DNA of 64,000 nt from Bdellovibrionales bacterium (GTDB lineage Bacteria > Bdellovibrionota > Bdellovibrionia > Bdellovibrionales > Bdellovibrionaceae): positions 124,001-188,000 of the forward strand of contig JAFEAQ010000019.1 of the NCBI GenBank assembly GCA_018266295.1, read 5' to 3'. Under the pieces are notes generated by a model. It saw only the letters and a program-made list of their open reading frames with translations, was not told where the DNA came from and made no database searches. Each line of letters begins with the position of its first letter. The stretch's first letter is position 1. Below are positions 11,442-21,368 of this stretch, in pieces. Made by a program: the position numbers and the translations under genes.

Positions 11442-12107
11442 GTGGGACAAAAGGTTAATCCAATTGGACTTAGAGTCGGAGTTATCAGAACTTGGGATTC
11501 TCGTTGGTACGCAAAAGGCCAACAATACTATGAGAACCTCCACGAAGATATTCGCCTCAGAAAATATTTGAAAGCGAAATTGAAGCACGCGGGCGTTGCG
11601 AAAATCGAAATGGAACGCGCTGCTAAAAAAATTAAGATCATCATCTCTACAGCTCGTCCTGGTGTTGTTATCGGTAAAAAAGGTACAGGCATCGACGCTC
11701 TTAAAGCTGATGTTCAAAAATTGACTCCAAACGAAGTATTCTTGAGCATTCAAGAAGTTCGTAAGCCAGATTTGGATGCACAATTGGTTGCTGAAAGCAT
11801 CGCACTTCAACTTGAGAAACGTATCTCTTGGAGAAGAGCTTTGAAGAAATCAATCGCTGCAGCAATCAAAGGTGGCGTAAGAGGTATCAAAATCCGCGTT
11901 TCTGGCCGTCTTGATGGTGCAGAGATCGCTCGTTCAGAGTGGTACAACGAGAAGTCTGTTCCATTGCACACTTTGAGAGCGGATATCGACTACGGTACTG
12001 CTGAAGCATTGACTGCTTACGGTATCATCGGTCTTAAAGTATGGATCTATAAAGGCGACGTATTGAGCGCTCGTGAAGTTGAGGAGGCTGGCCGTGTTAA
12101 GTCCTAA
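11442..12107 (+). CDS. rpsC: 30S ribosomal protein uS3
   Basis: S3 (221 aa), a head protein at the mRNA entry site. It starts at GTG 11442 ([12 protein letters not shown]) with GAGGAG just upstream. The KH-type RNA-binding motif [13 protein letters not shown] is near residue 70 and the C-terminal domain ends with [10 protein letters not shown]. The last 14 bases overlap the start of rplP. Confidence 0.97.
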   Translation: MGQKVNPIGLRVGVIRTWDSRWYAKGQQYYENLHEDIRLRKYLKAKLKHAGVAKIEMERAAKKIKIIISTARPGVVIGKKGTGIDALKADVQKLTPNEVFLSIQEVRKPDLDAQLVAESIALQLEKRISWRRALKKSIAAAIKGGVRGIKIRVSGRLDGAEIARSEWYNEKSVPLHTLRADIDYGTAEALTAYGIIGLKVWIYKGDVLSAREVEEAGRVKS

Positions 12108-12501
12108 GAGAGTTAAATGGCGTAAGCAATTCGTAGGTCGTGCAACTGGTTTCGCAGTTCGCGGCTCTAACTTGGATTTCGGAGACTTCGGTCTTCAGGC
12201 AACAGAAGAACACCGCATGACTGCGCGTCAACTTGAAGCAGCTCGTATTGCTATTTCAAGAAGCGTTAAGCGTGGTGGTAAAATCTGGTGCCGCGTTTTC
12301 CCTAACATCCCTGTAACTAAGAAGCCTGCTGAGACTCGTATGGGTAGCGGTAAAGGTAATCCTGAGTACTGGGTAGCTCGTATCTTGCCTGGAAAAGTTC
12401 TTTTTGAAATGAACGGTGTTACACGTGAGCAAGCTAAAGAAGCTTTTGAGCGCGCAGCACACAAACTTCCATTCAAAACTAGATTCTTGGCTCGGGAGTA
12501 A
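12094..12501 (+). CDS. rplP: 50S ribosomal protein uL16
   Basis: L16 (135 aa) contacts tRNA in the A site. The start is GTG at 12094 ([11 protein letters not shown]), inside the end of rpsC, with GAGGAGG at 12081-12087 and six bases of spacing; the frame upstream belongs to rpsC and has no L16 similarity. Motifs [35 protein letters not shown] and [11 protein letters not shown] are present. Confidence 0.95.
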   Translation: MLSPKRVKWRKQFVGRATGFAVRGSNLDFGDFGLQATEEHRMTARQLEAARIAISRSVKRGGKIWCRVFPNIPVTKKPAETRMGSGKGNPEYWVARILPGKVLFEMNGVTREQAKEAFERAAHKLPFKTRFLARE

Positions 12502-12506
12502 CAGTC

Positions 12507-12698
12507 ATGAAATTTACTGAAATTAAAGATCTGTCTGTAGCAGAACTTAAAAAGAAAAGAGCAGGTTTGAGCGAAGAGCTCTTCCAGGCTCGTATTAAAA
12601 ACACAATTGGTCAACTTTCGAGCCCAATTGAAATCAGAAACCTTCGCCGTGATATTGCTAAAATCAATACGGCTATTGTTAAAAAAGTAGCTCGGTAA
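12507..12698 (+). CDS. rpmC: 50S ribosomal protein uL29
   Basis: L29 (63 aa) is a small helical protein near the tunnel exit. The sequence ([17 protein letters not shown]) and the [10 protein letters not shown] helix are typical, and the length matches the family. It lies five bases after rplP and twelve before the rpsQ ATG. Confidence 0.95.
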   Translation: MKFTEIKDLSVAELKKKRAGLSEELFQARIKNTIGQLSSPIEIRNLRRDIAKINTAIVKKVAR

Positions 12699-12710
12699 TT
12701 GAGGAAGACT

Positions 12711-12977
12711 ATGGAACAAAATTCTAGAGGACGTAGAAACGAAGTCGTAGGCGAAGTGATCAGCAACAAGATGGATAAAACTATCTCTGTATTGATCTTC
12801 AGAATGGTTAAACACAAAAAATACGGTAAGTACGTTAAAAAGACTTCTGTATTCAAAGCTCATGACGAGAAGAATGTTGCGAAAATTGGCGACGTAGTAA
12901 AAATCTACGAAACTCGCCCATTGAGCAAAACTAAGCGCTGGGCGCTTAGCGAAGTCGTAGAGACGGCAAAAGGCTAG
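12711..12977 (+). CDS. rpsQ: 30S ribosomal protein uS17
   Basis: S17 (88 aa) is an OB-fold protein of the 30S body. The start is ATG at 12711, with GAGG at 12701-12704 and six bases of spacing; the in-frame TTG directly after rpmC is inside the ribosome-binding region. The core has [21 protein letters not shown] and [27 protein letters not shown], all family hallmarks. Confidence 0.95.
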   Translation: MEQNSRGRRNEVVGEVISNKMDKTISVLIFRMVKHKKYGKYVKKTSVFKAHDEKNVAKIGDVVKIYETRPLSKTKRWALSEVVETAKG

Positions 12978-12986
12978 GGTGCAGTT

Positions 12987-13355
12987 ATGATTCAAATGCA
13001 GACAAGACTCAACGTAGCTGATAACTCTGGAGCCAAAGAAGTATTTTGTATCAAAGTACTTGGCGGCTCTAAGAGACGTGTAGCTTCTATCGGAGACATT
13101 ATTGTTGTTTCTATTAAAGAAGCTCTTCCAAATGCAAAAGTTAAAAAAGGTGACGTGGCTAAAGCAGTTGTTGTTAGAACTGTTCACAAGTTGCGCCGTC
13201 CAGATGGTTCTTACATCCGTTTTGATGATAACTCTGCAGTTCTCATCAATGCTTCTAAAGAGCCAATCGGGACTCGTATCTTCGGCCCAGTAGCGAGAGA
13301 GTTGAGAGCAAAACAATTCGTTAAGATTGTTTCTCTAGCTCCAGAAGTTCTCTAA
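12987..13355 (+). CDS. rplN: 50S ribosomal protein uL14
   Basis: L14 (122 aa) lies at the subunit interface. It has [19 protein letters not shown] at the start, an [12 protein letters not shown] segment and the [13 protein letters not shown] ending typical of the family. Only ten bases separate its stop from the rplE start, so rplX (uL24), which usually lies here, is absent. Confidence 0.97.
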   Translation: MIQMQTRLNVADNSGAKEVFCIKVLGGSKRRVASIGDIIVVSIKEALPNAKVKKGDVAKAVVVRTVHKLRRPDGSYIRFDDNSAVLINASKEPIGTRIFGPVARELRAKQFVKIVSLAPEVL

Positions 13356-13365
13356 GAGGTGTGAT

Positions 13366-13905
13366 GTGAATCGCTTACAATCTAAATACAACAAAGAAAT
13401 CGCTCCAGCTTTGATGAAAAAAATGGGCGCAAAGAACGTAATGCAAGTTCCTCGTTTAGAGAAAATTGTATTGAGTGTTTCTTTGAGCGAAGCAGTTCAA
13501 AATCCAAAAATTTTGAACACAGTCGTTGATGAAATCACATCAATCACTGGTCAAAAAGCAGTTATCACTAAAGCTAAGAAAGCTATCTCTAACTTCAAGT
13601 TGAGAGCTGGCATCCCTCTCGGTGTTCGCGTGACATTGAGAAGAGACAGAATGTGGTCATTCATTGATCGTTTGAACACATTGGCTCTTCCTCGCGTAAG
13701 AGACTTCCGTGGTCTTCCGAATAAAGGTTTCGATGGCCGTGGTAACTACAACATGGGCTTGAAAGAGCAAATCGTATTCCCAGAGATTAACTACGACCGC
13801 GTAGACAAAGTTCGCGGTATGAATATCACTGTTTGTACAACTGCTAAAAACGATGCTGACGGAAAAGCTCTTCTTGAAGCACTCGGCATGCCATTCAGAA
13901 AATAA
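13366..13905 (+). CDS. rplE: 50S ribosomal protein uL5
   Basis: L5 (179 aa) binds 5S rRNA in the central protuberance. It starts at GTG 13366 ([11 protein letters not shown]), with AAGAGG six bases upstream. The motifs [26 protein letters not shown] and [16 protein letters not shown] are present. The short, well-formed junction with rplN argues that the missing rplX is a real gene loss or relocation rather than a sequence error. Confidence 0.97.
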   Translation: MNRLQSKYNKEIAPALMKKMGAKNVMQVPRLEKIVLSVSLSEAVQNPKILNTVVDEITSITGQKAVITKAKKAISNFKLRAGIPLGVRVTLRRDRMWSFIDRLNTLALPRVRDFRGLPNKGFDGRGNYNMGLKEQIVFPEINYDRVDKVRGMNITVCTTAKNDADGKALLEALGMPFRK

Positions 13906-13919
13906 AAGGTTGGTGTCAA

Positions 13920-14225
13920 TTGGCTCGTAAAGCAAGTATTGAAAAAAATAATAAAAGAAAAGCTCTCGCTAAAAAGTACTTCAAGCATAGAGAAGAGCTT
14001 CGCGCTAAAGCTGTAGACATGAAGCTTTCTGATGAAGAAAGAGCAACTGCTCGCAAGAAATTGCAAGCATTGCCACGCGATACAAACGCTAACCGCGTTG
14101 TAACTCGTTGTGAACTCAGCGGCCGTCCACGTGGTAACTACAAAAAGTTTGGTCTTTCAAGACTTGCTTTCAGACAATTGGCCCTTGATGGAAAATTGCC
14201 TGGCGTAACTAAGGCAAGTTGGTAA
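13920..14225 (+). CDS. rpsN: 30S ribosomal protein uS14, zinc-free type
   Basis: S14 (101 aa), a 30S head protein. This is the long, zinc-independent form: only one cysteine ([12 protein letters not shown]) remains where the zinc form has a CxxC...CxxC site. The start is TTG at 13920, reading [13 protein letters not shown], with AAAGG upstream. The C-terminus [24 protein letters not shown] is canonical. Confidence 0.95.
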   Translation: MARKASIEKNNKRKALAKKYFKHREELRAKAVDMKLSDEERATARKKLQALPRDTNANRVVTRCELSGRPRGNYKKFGLSRLAFRQLALDGKLPGVTKASW

Positions 14226-14235
14226 GAGGAATACT

Positions 14236-14625
14236 ATGGATACAATTGCACAATTTCTTACAGTCATTCGTAATGCAGGAACAGCTCAACACGAAAAAGT
14301 TGACTTGCCTGCTTCTAAAGTAAGAGCTGGTATCGCTCAAATCTTAGCTAACGAGGGCTACATCCGTAGCTTCAAAGTAGCTAAAGATTCAAAACAAGGT
14401 ATCATGCGTGTTTACTTGAAATACTCTGAAGATGGTCAACACGCGATCACTTCAATTGATAAAGTTAGTACTCCAGGTCGTCGCTTGTATGTAAAAGCAA
14501 CTCAGATTCCAAAAGTAAGATCTGGTCTTGGCATGTGCATTTTGAGCACTAGCAAAGGAATCATGAGTGACAAGCAAGCTGCTGAGAAAAATCTCGGTGG
14601 TGAACTTCTTTGCACTGTTTGGTAG
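14236..14625 (+). CDS. rpsH: 30S ribosomal protein uS8
   Basis: S8 (129 aa) binds the central domain of 16S rRNA and in E. coli represses the spc operon. The N-terminus (DTIAQFLTVIRNA) and the C-terminus (GLGMCILSTSKGIMSDKQA, with GGELLCTVW) are conserved. It lies ten bases after rpsN and seven before rplF. Confidence 0.96.
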   Translation: MDTIAQFLTVIRNAGTAQHEKVDLPASKVRAGIAQILANEGYIRSFKVAKDSKQGIMRVYLKYSEDGQHAITSIDKVSTPGRRLYVKATQIPKVRSGLGMCILSTSKGIMSDKQAAEKNLGGELLCTVW

Positions 14626-14632
14626 GTGAAAT

Positions 14633-15175
14633 ATGTCTCGTATCGGTAAAGCCCCAGTCATTTTTGACGATAAAGTTCAAGTGAGTGTCACTCCAAAAAA
14701 TGAAGTGATCATTAAAGGCGCGAAAACTTCTTTGAACATTGCTATGCAGCCACAAGTGTCTGCAAAGCTCGATGGTAAAAAAGTTGTTTTGACTCGTGCT
14801 GATGACACTAAAGAAGCAAAAGCTCTTCATGGTTTGTACAGAGCACTTATCCAAAACGCTGTGATCGGTGTTACTAAAGGCTTTACGAAGTCTTTGGAAC
14901 TTCACGGGGTTGGTTACCGTGCGAACGTAGCCGGCAAGAAGTTGGAACTCTCTTTGGGTTTCAGCCATCCTGTGATCTTCGACATCCCAGAAGGCATTGA
15001 AATTAAAGTAGATAAGCAAACTACCATCAGCATCACTGGCGCAAGCAAAGAGCTTGTTGGTCAAGTAGCTGCTAAAGTTCGTGGCTTCCGTCCACCAGAA
15101 CCTTACTTGGGTAAGGGCGTTCGTTATGTTGGTGAACATATCAGACGTAAAGCTGGTAAATCTGCTGGTAAATAA
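14633..15175 (+). CDS. rplF: 50S ribosomal protein uL6
   Basis: L6 (180 aa) sits at the base of the L7/L12 stalk. It begins MSRIGKAPVIF and contains LHGVGYRANV and the C-terminal RGFRPPEPYLGKGVRYVGE motif. A short Lys/Gly/Ala tail follows. It precedes rplR by twelve bases. Confidence 0.96.
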   Translation: MSRIGKAPVIFDDKVQVSVTPKNEVIIKGAKTSLNIAMQPQVSAKLDGKKVVLTRADDTKEAKALHGLYRALIQNAVIGVTKGFTKSLELHGVGYRANVAGKKLELSLGFSHPVIFDIPEGIEIKVDKQTTISITGASKELVGQVAAKVRGFRPPEPYLGKGVRYVGEHIRRKAGKSAGK

Positions 15176-15187
15176 TTGAGGTGAGTT

Positions 15188-15559
15188 ATGATGAAGTTAA
15201 AGATGAGCAAACACACTAGTGAACGCAAGCAAAACCGCCTCACTAAGAAAATCAGAATCAGAAAAACAGTTCACGGAACTGAAGAGCGTCCACGTTTGTG
15301 CGTTTTCAGAAGCGGCAAGCATATGTACGCTCAAATCGTTAACGATGTGAATGGTCACACAATCGCAGCAGCTTCTTCTGTTAGCATCGATACCAAAAAC
15401 TCTGGTAAAGACCTCGCTAAAGAAGTAGGCATGGCGGTAGCTAAAGTAGCTTTGGCTAAGAACATCAAGAGTGTCGTTTTTGATAGAAACGGCTATTTGT
15501 ATCATGGTCGAGTTAAGTCTCTTGCAGAAGGCGCGCGTGAGGGCGGCCTCAATTTCTAA
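15188..15559 (+). CDS. rplR: 50S ribosomal protein uL18
   Basis: L18 (123 aa) binds 5S rRNA with L5. The sequence has ERPRLCVFRS.KH.YAQI, VVFDRNGYLYHGRVK and the AEGAREGGLNF C-terminus. Two ATG codons in a row open the frame at 15188; a GAGG ribosome-binding site is about six bases upstream. Genes on both sides are closely spaced. Confidence 0.95.
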   Translation: MMKLKMSKHTSERKQNRLTKKIRIRKTVHGTEERPRLCVFRSGKHMYAQIVNDVNGHTIAAASSVSIDTKNSGKDLAKEVGMAVAKVALAKNIKSVVFDRNGYLYHGRVKSLAEGAREGGLNF

Positions 15560-15569
15560 GGAGTAAATT

Positions 15570-16028
15570 GTGGAGAAAGTTCAAACAGCAGCTGAATTCG
15601 AAGAGCGCGTAGTAGCCATCAACCGCGTAACAAAAGTTGTTAAGGGCGGTCGTCGTTTCTCTTTCGCAGCACTTGTAGTTGTAGGTAACGGCACAGGCGA
15701 TATCGGATTTGGTTCTGGTAAAGCTGGTGAGGTTCCAGAAGCTATTGGTAAAGCAAGCCGCGCAGCTAAAAAGAATTCTAAATCTATCTCTTTGAAAGAG
15801 GGCACAATCCCTCACGAAGTTATCGGTAAATTTGGCGCTGCTAAAGTTATTATGAAACCAGCTGCTCCTGGTACTGGCGTAATCGCTGGTGGTGCAGTTC
15901 GTGCAGTTCTTGAGTCTGTTGGTGTTAAAGACATCCTTACTAAATGTGTTGGTACTCGTAACCCACACAATGCGGTAAGAGCTACCATCGATGGCTTAAA
16001 CCAACTGAAACAGTCTAAGCAGATCTAA
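15570..16028 (+). CDS. rpsE: 30S ribosomal protein uS5
   Basis: S5 (152 aa) helps decoding fidelity and mRNA unwinding at the entry site. The start is GTG at 15570 after AAGGAG. The double-stranded RNA-binding segment ([20 protein letters not shown]) and the [15 protein letters not shown] motif are present. It is a little shorter than the 167-residue E. coli protein, mainly at the ends. Confidence 0.96.
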   Translation: MEKVQTAAEFEERVVAINRVTKVVKGGRRFSFAALVVVGNGTGDIGFGSGKAGEVPEAIGKASRAAKKNSKSISLKEGTIPHEVIGKFGAAKVIMKPAAPGTGVIAGGAVRAVLESVGVKDILTKCVGTRNPHNAVRATIDGLNQLKQSKQI

Positions 16029-16053
16029 TTTCTGCAAAACGTGTAGGTAGAAA

Positions 16054-16239
16054 ATGGCAAAGACATTTGTTGTAACATTAAAGAAATCTCTCATTGGCAC
16101 GACTCAAGACCAGAAGGACACTGTAAGATGCCTTGGTCTTAAGAAGATCCGTCAGAGTGCTGAAGTAAAAGACACTCCGGCTAATCGTGGCCAAATCATG
16201 AAAGTTCAGCACCTCATCACTGTGGATGTTAAGGGGTAA
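16054..16239 (+). CDS. rpmD: 50S ribosomal protein uL30
   Basis: L30 (61 aa), a small peripheral large-subunit protein. [23 protein letters not shown] and the MKVQHLITV ending match the family, as does the length. It lies between rpsE and rplO, two bases before rplO. Confidence 0.95.
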   Translation: MAKTFVVTLKKSLIGTTQDQKDTVRCLGLKKIRQSAEVKDTPANRGQIMKVQHLITVDVKG

Positions 16240-16241
16240 TT

Positions 16242-16679
16242 ATGAGTCTCTTGAAAACACTTGCTCCAAAAGAAGGTTCTAAACACTATCCAAAAAGAAT
16301 CGGTCGCGGTATCGGTTCTGGTATGGGTGGAACTGCTACTAAGGGTCATAAGGGTCAACTCGCTCGTACTGGCGGCACTGTTCGTCGTGGTTTCGAGGGT
16401 GGTCAAACTCCTATGCACAGAAGACTTCCTAAGTTTGGTTTTAGCAACGTCGCGTTCGCAACTGAATATGACATTGTAAATCTCAGCCAATTGGCTAAAC
16501 TTTCTGGCGAAGTAACTCCTGAAACCCTTCACCAGGTTGGTCTTGTTGGTAAAGGCTTGGTTAAAGTTCTCGGCAACGGCGAACTTAAAAAAGCTTTGAC
16601 TGTTAAGGCTCACAAGTTCAGCGAAAGCGCTAAAAAAGCGATCGAAGCTGCTGGTGGCAAAGTAGAGGTAATTAAATAG
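16242..16679 (+). CDS. rplO: 50S ribosomal protein uL15
   Basis: L15 (145 aa), a late-assembly large-subunit protein. The Gly-rich basic N-terminus ([21 protein letters not shown], then [17 protein letters not shown]) is characteristic. The stop TAG shares its last G with the secY GTG, so the two genes are probably translationally coupled. Confidence 0.96.
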   Translation: MSLLKTLAPKEGSKHYPKRIGRGIGSGMGGTATKGHKGQLARTGGTVRRGFEGGQTPMHRRLPKFGFSNVAFATEYDIVNLSQLAKLSGEVTPETLHQVGLVGKGLVKVLGNGELKKALTVKAHKFSESAKKAIEAAGGKVEVIK

Positions 16680-18004
16680 TGTCAGCCGTAGATAGCATCG
16701 CTAAAAATTCAGACCTAAGAAATCGCATTTTTTTCACTCTAGCGATGCTAGCTGTGTACCGCATCGGAGTTCACGTTCCAACTCCAGGTGTTGATGGTGG
16801 CGCTGTTCTATCCTTTTTCCAGGCTCAAAGTGCTGGAATTTTCGGCTTATTTAACACCTTTACGGGTGGTGCATTATCCCAATTCAGTATTTTTGCATTG
16901 GGAATCATGCCTTACATTTCTGCGTCTATCATTTTCCAGCTTTTGACATCTGCTGTTCCTTATTTGGAAGCATTGAAAAAAGAAGGTCAGCAGGGGACTA
17001 AGAAGATCAACCAATACACGCGCTATGCGACTGTCGTGTTGGCGATCATCCAAGGTTACGGCATCAGCTCATACCTGTTGCACTCAACAAGTCCTTCTGG
17101 CCAGTCATTGGTTGTGTCTCCTTATATCGGCTTTTTGCCGTTCCAGATCATGACGATCATCACGCTAACAGCGGGTACTTGCTTCGTTATGTGGTTGGGT
17201 GAACAAATCACTGAACGTGGAATTGGTAATGGATCTAGCTTGATTATCTTTACAGGTATCGCGGCGGCAGTTCCGAGCGGTGCGCATAAGCTTTGGGAGC
17301 TTGTTACTTCTAATGAAATGCGCGCGATCGTAGCTTTGGCGTTGTTGGTATTAATGGTGGCGATCATCGCCGCTGTTATTTACATGGAAGTTGCGCAAAG
17401 ACGTATTGCTATTCAGTACTCTCAAAGACAGGGTACAGGCATGCAGTCTATGCAAGCTCCAAGCAGCCATTTGCCTATTAAAATTAACTTCTCAGGTGTT
17501 ATTCCTCCGATCTTCGCGAGCTCTCTTTTGATGTTCCCAGCGACGGCGGCTCAGTTCGTGAGCTCACCTTGGCTGAAATCCCTCCAGGATTCTTTGAATC
17601 CTTCAGGTGTCCTTTATAACATCATCTTCGTAGCGTTGATTGTGTTTTTCTCATTCTTCTACACTGAGATCGTTTTCAATCCGAGTGAAGTGGCTGATAA
17701 CTTGAAAAAGTACGGTGGCTTCATTCCTGGCGTAAGAGCGGGTAAGAGCACTTCTGAGTACATTCAACGTGTGTTGGATCGTTTGAACGTAGCGGGTTGT
17801 ATTTACCTCTGCGTAGTTTGTATCCTTCCAGGTATTCTTTCTAGCCAATTGAATGTTCCATTCTATTTCGGTGGAACTAGTTTGTTGATCCTTGTCGGTG
17901 TTGCACTGGATACAGCTCAACAAATTCAATCTCATATTTACACCCAAAAATATGAGGGCTTCCTTAAAGGGGCTAAAATTAGAAGTAGAAGGGTTACGTT
18001 TTGA
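16679..18004 (+). CDS. secY: Protein translocase subunit SecY
   Basis: SecY (441 aa) is the channel-forming subunit of the inner-membrane Sec translocon. About ten hydrophobic segments are visible, beginning with [19 protein letters not shown]. The plug-region Gly/Ser sequence, the [11 protein letters not shown] segment and a basic cytosolic C-terminus ([11 protein letters not shown]) are present. The start is GTG at 16679, overlapping the rplO stop by one base. The TGA overlaps the adk TTG, so rplO-secY-adk look tightly coupled. Confidence 0.97.
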   Translation: MSAVDSIAKNSDLRNRIFFTLAMLAVYRIGVHVPTPGVDGGAVLSFFQAQSAGIFGLFNTFTGGALSQFSIFALGIMPYISASIIFQLLTSAVPYLEALKKEGQQGTKKINQYTRYATVVLAIIQGYGISSYLLHSTSPSGQSLVVSPYIGFLPFQIMTIITLTAGTCFVMWLGEQITERGIGNGSSLIIFTGIAAAVPSGAHKLWELVTSNEMRAIVALALLVLMVAIIAAVIYMEVAQRRIAIQYSQRQGTGMQSMQAPSSHLPIKINFSGVIPPIFASSLLMFPATAAQFVSSPWLKSLQDSLNPSGVLYNIIFVALIVFFSFFYTEIVFNPSEVADNLKKYGGFIPGVRAGKSTSEYIQRVLDRLNVAGCIYLCVVCILPGILSSQLNVPFYFGGTSLLILVGVALDTAQQIQSHIYTQKYEGFLKGAKIRSRRVTF

Positions 18005-18636
18005 GCATCATTCTTTTCGGAGCACCAGGAGCAGGTAAGGGCACTCAGTCAGCCCTGTTGGTCGAGAAGTTGGGCATGACTCAAATCAGCACTGGAGATC
18101 TCTTCAGAGCTGCGATTAAAAATAAAACAGAATTAGGTGTTAAAGCTCAGTCCTATATGGATGCTGGGCAATTGGTGCCCGATTCTATTGTTATTGGAAT
18201 GGTTGAAGAGGTTCTTAAAAGCGGCGTTAAGAACTTCATACTAGACGGTTTCCCAAGAACCGTACCTCAAGCCGAAGCTCTTGATGAGCTTCTCAAAAAA
18301 CTCAACCTTTCTGTTTCTAAGGCAATCTTCTTGGAAGTGCCTAGAGCAGAACTGATGAGTCGTTTGACTGGCAGACGGGTATGTAAAAATTGCGGGGCTG
18401 TCTACCACATAGTCAATAAACCTTCTAAAACAGAAGGTGTTTGCGATAACTGTGGCGGCCAGGTAGTTCAGCGCAATGACGATAAGACAGAGGTCGTCGG
18501 AGCGCGGTTAGATGTTTACGATCAGTATACTAGCCCATTGAAGGACTATTATACCAAGGCTCACAAATACGTTGAAATAAACGGAAATAGAGATACTGAA
18601 GCAGTTTTTTCAGATATTAAGAAGTTAATTTCTTAG
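18001..18636 (+). CDS. adk: Adenylate kinase, zinc-LID type
   Basis: Catalyses ATP + AMP to 2 ADP. The 211-aa protein has the P-loop GAPGAGKGT (residues 7-15), the [12 protein letters not shown]-binding motif and [11 protein letters not shown] at the LID. Cys128, Cys131, Cys148 and Cys151 form a four-cysteine zinc site in the LID, as in many Gram-positive and deep-branching enzymes. The start is TTG at 18001, overlapping the secY stop by four bases. A 127-base gap follows before rpmJ; map and infA are not here. Confidence 0.96.
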   Translation: MSIILFGAPGAGKGTQSALLVEKLGMTQISTGDLFRAAIKNKTELGVKAQSYMDAGQLVPDSIVIGMVEEVLKSGVKNFILDGFPRTVPQAEALDELLKKLNLSVSKAIFLEVPRAELMSRLTGRRVCKNCGAVYHIVNKPSKTEGVCDNCGGQVVQRNDDKTEVVGARLDVYDQYTSPLKDYYTKAHKYVEINGNRDTEAVFSDIKKLIS

Positions 18637-18661
18637 AATCTGAAAATACTCGAAATTACCC

Positions 18662-18690
18662 TAGACAAGGGGTGACCTCAGTGTTACTTT
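18662..18690 (+). promoter_or_regulatory. Possible promoter for the rpmJ-rplQ operon
   Basis: TAGACA at 18662-18667 and TACTTT at 18685-18690 are spaced by 17 bases within the 127-base adk-rpmJ gap. The -35 box matches 5 of 6 positions but the -10 box is weak. Downstream, GAGGGC (18726-18731) can pair with GCTCTC (18737-18742) across a TTTTC loop, which may be a leader hairpin for the alpha-type operon. Confidence 0.3.
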
Positions 18691-18763
18691 TCCGGACCGC
18701 ATTTGTGTTTATGTGTGTTTGATTCGAGGGCTTTTCGCTCTCAGTACAGACGTGGGAATAAGT

Positions 18764-18877
18764 ATGAAAGTTAGACCATCAGTAAAAGCAATCTGTAATA
18801 AGTGTAAGATTATTAAAAGAAAAGGCGTGATTCGCGTAATTTGCGAAAACCCTAAACATAAGCAAAGGCAGGGCTAA
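18764..18877 (+). CDS. rpmJ: 50S ribosomal protein bL36, zinc type
   Basis: L36 (37 aa), a very short large-subunit protein. The sequence [15 protein letters not shown] and a later [13 protein letters not shown] show the zinc-binding pattern Cys11, Cys14, Cys27, His32, so this is the zinc-containing form. It starts at ATG 18764 and ends two bases before rpsM. It heads the rpmJ-rpsM-rpsK-rpsD-rpoA-rplQ group. Confidence 0.95.
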   Translation: MKVRPSVKAICNKCKIIKRKGVIRVICENPKHKQRQG

Positions 18878-18879
18878 TC

Positions 18880-19254
18880 ATGGCACGTCTACTTGGTGTC
18901 GATTTACCTAGAAACAAACGCGTTGAGATCGCATTGACTTATATCTATGGTATCGGTCGTCCTCGCGCTCGTAAACTTGTTAAAGAAGCAGGTATTCCTC
19001 AAACTTTGAGAACTGAAGGCCTGACTGACGAACAAATCGCTAAATTGCGTTCTATCATTGAATCAAGCTTCAAGGTTGAGGGTGACCTCCGCCGTGAAAT
19101 CGGTCTTGCTATCAAACGTTTGATGGATTTGAACTGCTACCGCGGTATCCGTCATCGTAAAGGTTTGCCAGTTCGTGGTCAGAATACACGCTCTAATGCG
19201 CGTACTCGTAAAGGACCTAAGAAGACCGTGGCTAACAAGAAAAAAGCCGTATAG
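18880..19254 (+). CDS. rpsM: 30S ribosomal protein uS13
   Basis: S13 (124 aa), a head protein that contacts P-site tRNA and forms intersubunit bridges. It has [26 protein letters not shown], and the C-terminal [23 protein letters not shown] motif followed by a lysine-rich tail. The start is ATG at 18880, two bases after rpmJ. Confidence 0.96.
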   Translation: MARLLGVDLPRNKRVEIALTYIYGIGRPRARKLVKEAGIPQTLRTEGLTDEQIAKLRSIIESSFKVEGDLRREIGLAIKRLMDLNCYRGIRHRKGLPVRGQNTRSNARTRKGPKKTVANKKKAV

Positions 19255-19268
19255 TTAGGATGAATTAA

Positions 19269-19664
19269 ATGAATACAGTTGAAAAAAAGCCTGTTACTAA
19301 AAAGAAAGTTAAAAGAAACGTTCCTCAAGGGAACTGCTACATCCAAGCTGGTTTCGGTAACGTTATCGTAACTATCACGGATCCAAATGGTGACACAGTT
19401 TCTTGGTCATCTGCAGGTCACTTAGGTTTCAAAGGTAGCCGTAAAGGCACTCCTTTCGCGGCTCAAGTTGCAGCAGAAGATGCAGCAAAAAAAGCTATGG
19501 AAGCTGGTATGAAATCTTTGGACGTTTATCTTAAAGGTCCTGGTGCAGGTCGTGAGCCAGCTATCAGAGCATTGGCTGCTACAGGCATGAGAATCCTTAC
19601 CCTCAAAGACGTAACTCCCGTTCCACACAACGGCTGCCGTCCACCTAAGCGTAGAAGAATCTAA
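19269..19664 (+). CDS. rpsK: 30S ribosomal protein uS11
   Basis: S11 (131 aa), a platform protein near the mRNA exit. A short lysine-rich N-terminal extension precedes the conserved core; [40 protein letters not shown] and the [18 protein letters not shown]-terminus are present. AAGGAG follows its stop for the next gene, rpsD. Confidence 0.97.
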   Translation: MNTVEKKPVTKKKVKRNVPQGNCYIQAGFGNVIVTITDPNGDTVSWSSAGHLGFKGSRKGTPFAAQVAAEDAAKKAMEAGMKSLDVYLKGPGAGREPAIRALAATGMRILTLKDVTPVPHNGCRPPKRRRI

Positions 19665-19675
19665 GGAGATTTGTC

Positions 19676-20302
19676 GTGAGCTGCATTAATCAAGGCGTAT
19701 GTAAACTCTGCCGTCGCGAAAATATGAAGTTATTCCTTAAGGGTGACCGTTGCTACACTGATAAGTGTGCATTTGAGCGTCGTCCTTATCCTCCAGGCCA
19801 ACACGGACAATCTCGTTTGAAATTCTCCGAGTTCGCTCTTCAATTGCGCGAAAAGCAAAAAACAAAAAGATTCTATGGTGTTTCTGAAAGCCAATTCGTG
19901 AAATACGTTAAAGAAGCCAACCGTTCTAAAGAATTGACTGGTACAGCGCTTCTTAAAAATCTCGAGATGAGATTGGATAACGTAGTTTACGCGTTGGGTT
20001 ATGCAAATTCCCGTCGTGAAGCTAGACAACTTGTTAAGCACAATCACTTCCTCTTGAATGGCAAGAGAGCCAACATCCCAAGCATGATGGTTCAAAAAGG
20101 TGATGTGATCCAAGTTACCGAAGCAAGCAAAGAAGTGGTTAAAATCCAGGCAGCTATGCAATCCGTAGCTCGCAGATCTGTACCATCTTGGCTTGAAGCT
20201 GATCATGCAAACTTCAAAGGTGTTGTAAAAGACTCTCCAGTGAGAGACGATGTTACACTTCAAGTTGAAGAGAACATGATCGTAGAATACTACTCAAGAT
20301 AA
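19676..20302 (+). CDS. rpsD: 30S ribosomal protein uS4, zinc type
   Basis: S4 (208 aa) starts 30S assembly with the 16S 5' domain and often autoregulates the alpha operon. It has an N-terminal cysteine cluster (Cys9, Cys12, Cys26, Cys31), consistent with the zinc-binding form, and an S4 RNA-binding domain near residues 95-160 (LDNVVYALGYANSRREARQLVKH). The start is GTG at 19676. It ends 18 bases before the rpoA ATG. Confidence 0.96.
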   Translation: MSCINQGVCKLCRRENMKLFLKGDRCYTDKCAFERRPYPPGQHGQSRLKFSEFALQLREKQKTKRFYGVSESQFVKYVKEANRSKELTGTALLKNLEMRLDNVVYALGYANSRREARQLVKHNHFLLNGKRANIPSMMVQKGDVIQVTEASKEVVKIQAAMQSVARRSVPSWLEADHANFKGVVKDSPVRDDVTLQVEENMIVEYYSR

Positions 20303-20320
20303 TTGATCGCGGGGGAGCTT

Positions 20321-21349
20321 ATGCAAGAGCACTATTATAAATTCTGGAGAGAGATGATCAAACCTAAAGGTTTTGAGGTTGATCGTGAGACTCTTCGTGA
20401 TGATTACGCAAAATTTATTATTCGCCCCCTCGAAAGAGGTTTTGGCGTAACTCTTGGTAACTCTTTGAGAAGAATTCTTTTGAGCTCAATGATGGGATCT
20501 GCCATCACTGCGGTTAAATTCGAAGGCGTTCTTCATGAGTTCACCACTATCACTGACGTTCTTGAGGACGTTACTGATATTATTTTGAACCTTAAACAAG
20601 TTCGTTTCCGTCAATACACTAGCGATAGCCTTACTTTGAAGATCTCTAAAAAAGGTCCAGGCAAAGTAACTGCTGCTGATATCCAAACTTCTGACAAAGT
20701 TGAAGTTTTGAATCCAGACCAGCACATCGCTACTTTGGGTGCAAACGCGAACTTCAACGCTGAAATCATCGTTGAATTCGGTCGTGGCTATGTTCCTACG
20801 GAAAACAGAGAAAAAGAATTCCCAGTTGGCTACATCGGCGTTGACGCTCTTTATAGCCCTATCAGCAAGGTTAACTACAGCGTTTCCAATGCTCGTGTTG
20901 GTCAAAGAACTGACTACGATGCTTTGACTTTGGAAGTATGGACTGACGGCTCTTTGAAGCCTGAAGAAGCGGTAGCTCTTTCATCTAAAATCATGAAAGA
21001 ACAACTCCAAATCTTCCTTACTTTCGATGAAACAATGGAGCCTTCTGAAGAAACTAGAGATTCTTCATCTCCTACATTGAATGAAAACCTCTTCAGATCA
21101 GTTGATGACCTCGAACTTTCTGTTCGTAGTGCTAACTGCTTGAAGAATGCGAACATCCGTTACATCGGTGAGTTGGTTGTACGTTCTGAAGCTGAAATGC
21201 TTAAGACTAAGAACTTCGGTCGCAAGTCTTTGAATGAAATCAAAGAAATCTTGTCTGAAATGGGTCTTGGCTTGGGTATGAAGATCGAAGGATGGCCACC
21301 TCCAGGATGGGATCCTAACCAGCCACCTCAAAAGAGAGAAGCTCAGTAA
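20321..21349 (+). CDS. rpoA: RNA polymerase alpha subunit
   Basis: Alpha subunit (342 aa from ATG 20321) assembles RNA polymerase through its N-terminal domain and contacts UP elements and activators through its C-terminal domain. The NTD motif [16 protein letters not shown] is near residue 50. The CTD carries [16 protein letters not shown] and [13 protein letters not shown], the DNA-binding helix-hairpin-helix. A GGGGAG lies just before the ATG; the TTG at 20303 is a less likely start because it falls upstream of this site. The C-terminal tail is Pro-rich. Confidence 0.97.
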   Translation: MQEHYYKFWREMIKPKGFEVDRETLRDDYAKFIIRPLERGFGVTLGNSLRRILLSSMMGSAITAVKFEGVLHEFTTITDVLEDVTDIILNLKQVRFRQYTSDSLTLKISKKGPGKVTAADIQTSDKVEVLNPDQHIATLGANANFNAEIIVEFGRGYVPTENREKEFPVGYIGVDALYSPISKVNYSVSNARVGQRTDYDALTLEVWTDGSLKPEEAVALSSKIMKEQLQIFLTFDETMEPSEETRDSSSPTLNENLFRSVDDLELSVRSANCLKNANIRYIGELVVRSEAEMLKTKNFGRKSLNEIKEILSEMGLGLGMKIEGWPPPGWDPNQPPQKREAQ

Positions 21350-21368
21350 TATTTCTCGGAGTTAAAAA

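Noticed and set aside
12228-13316. 362-residue open frame on the - strand opposite rplP-rplN
   Set aside because: It runs antisense to five ribosomal protein genes that are clearly real, and its sequence has no family resemblance; it is a composition shadow.
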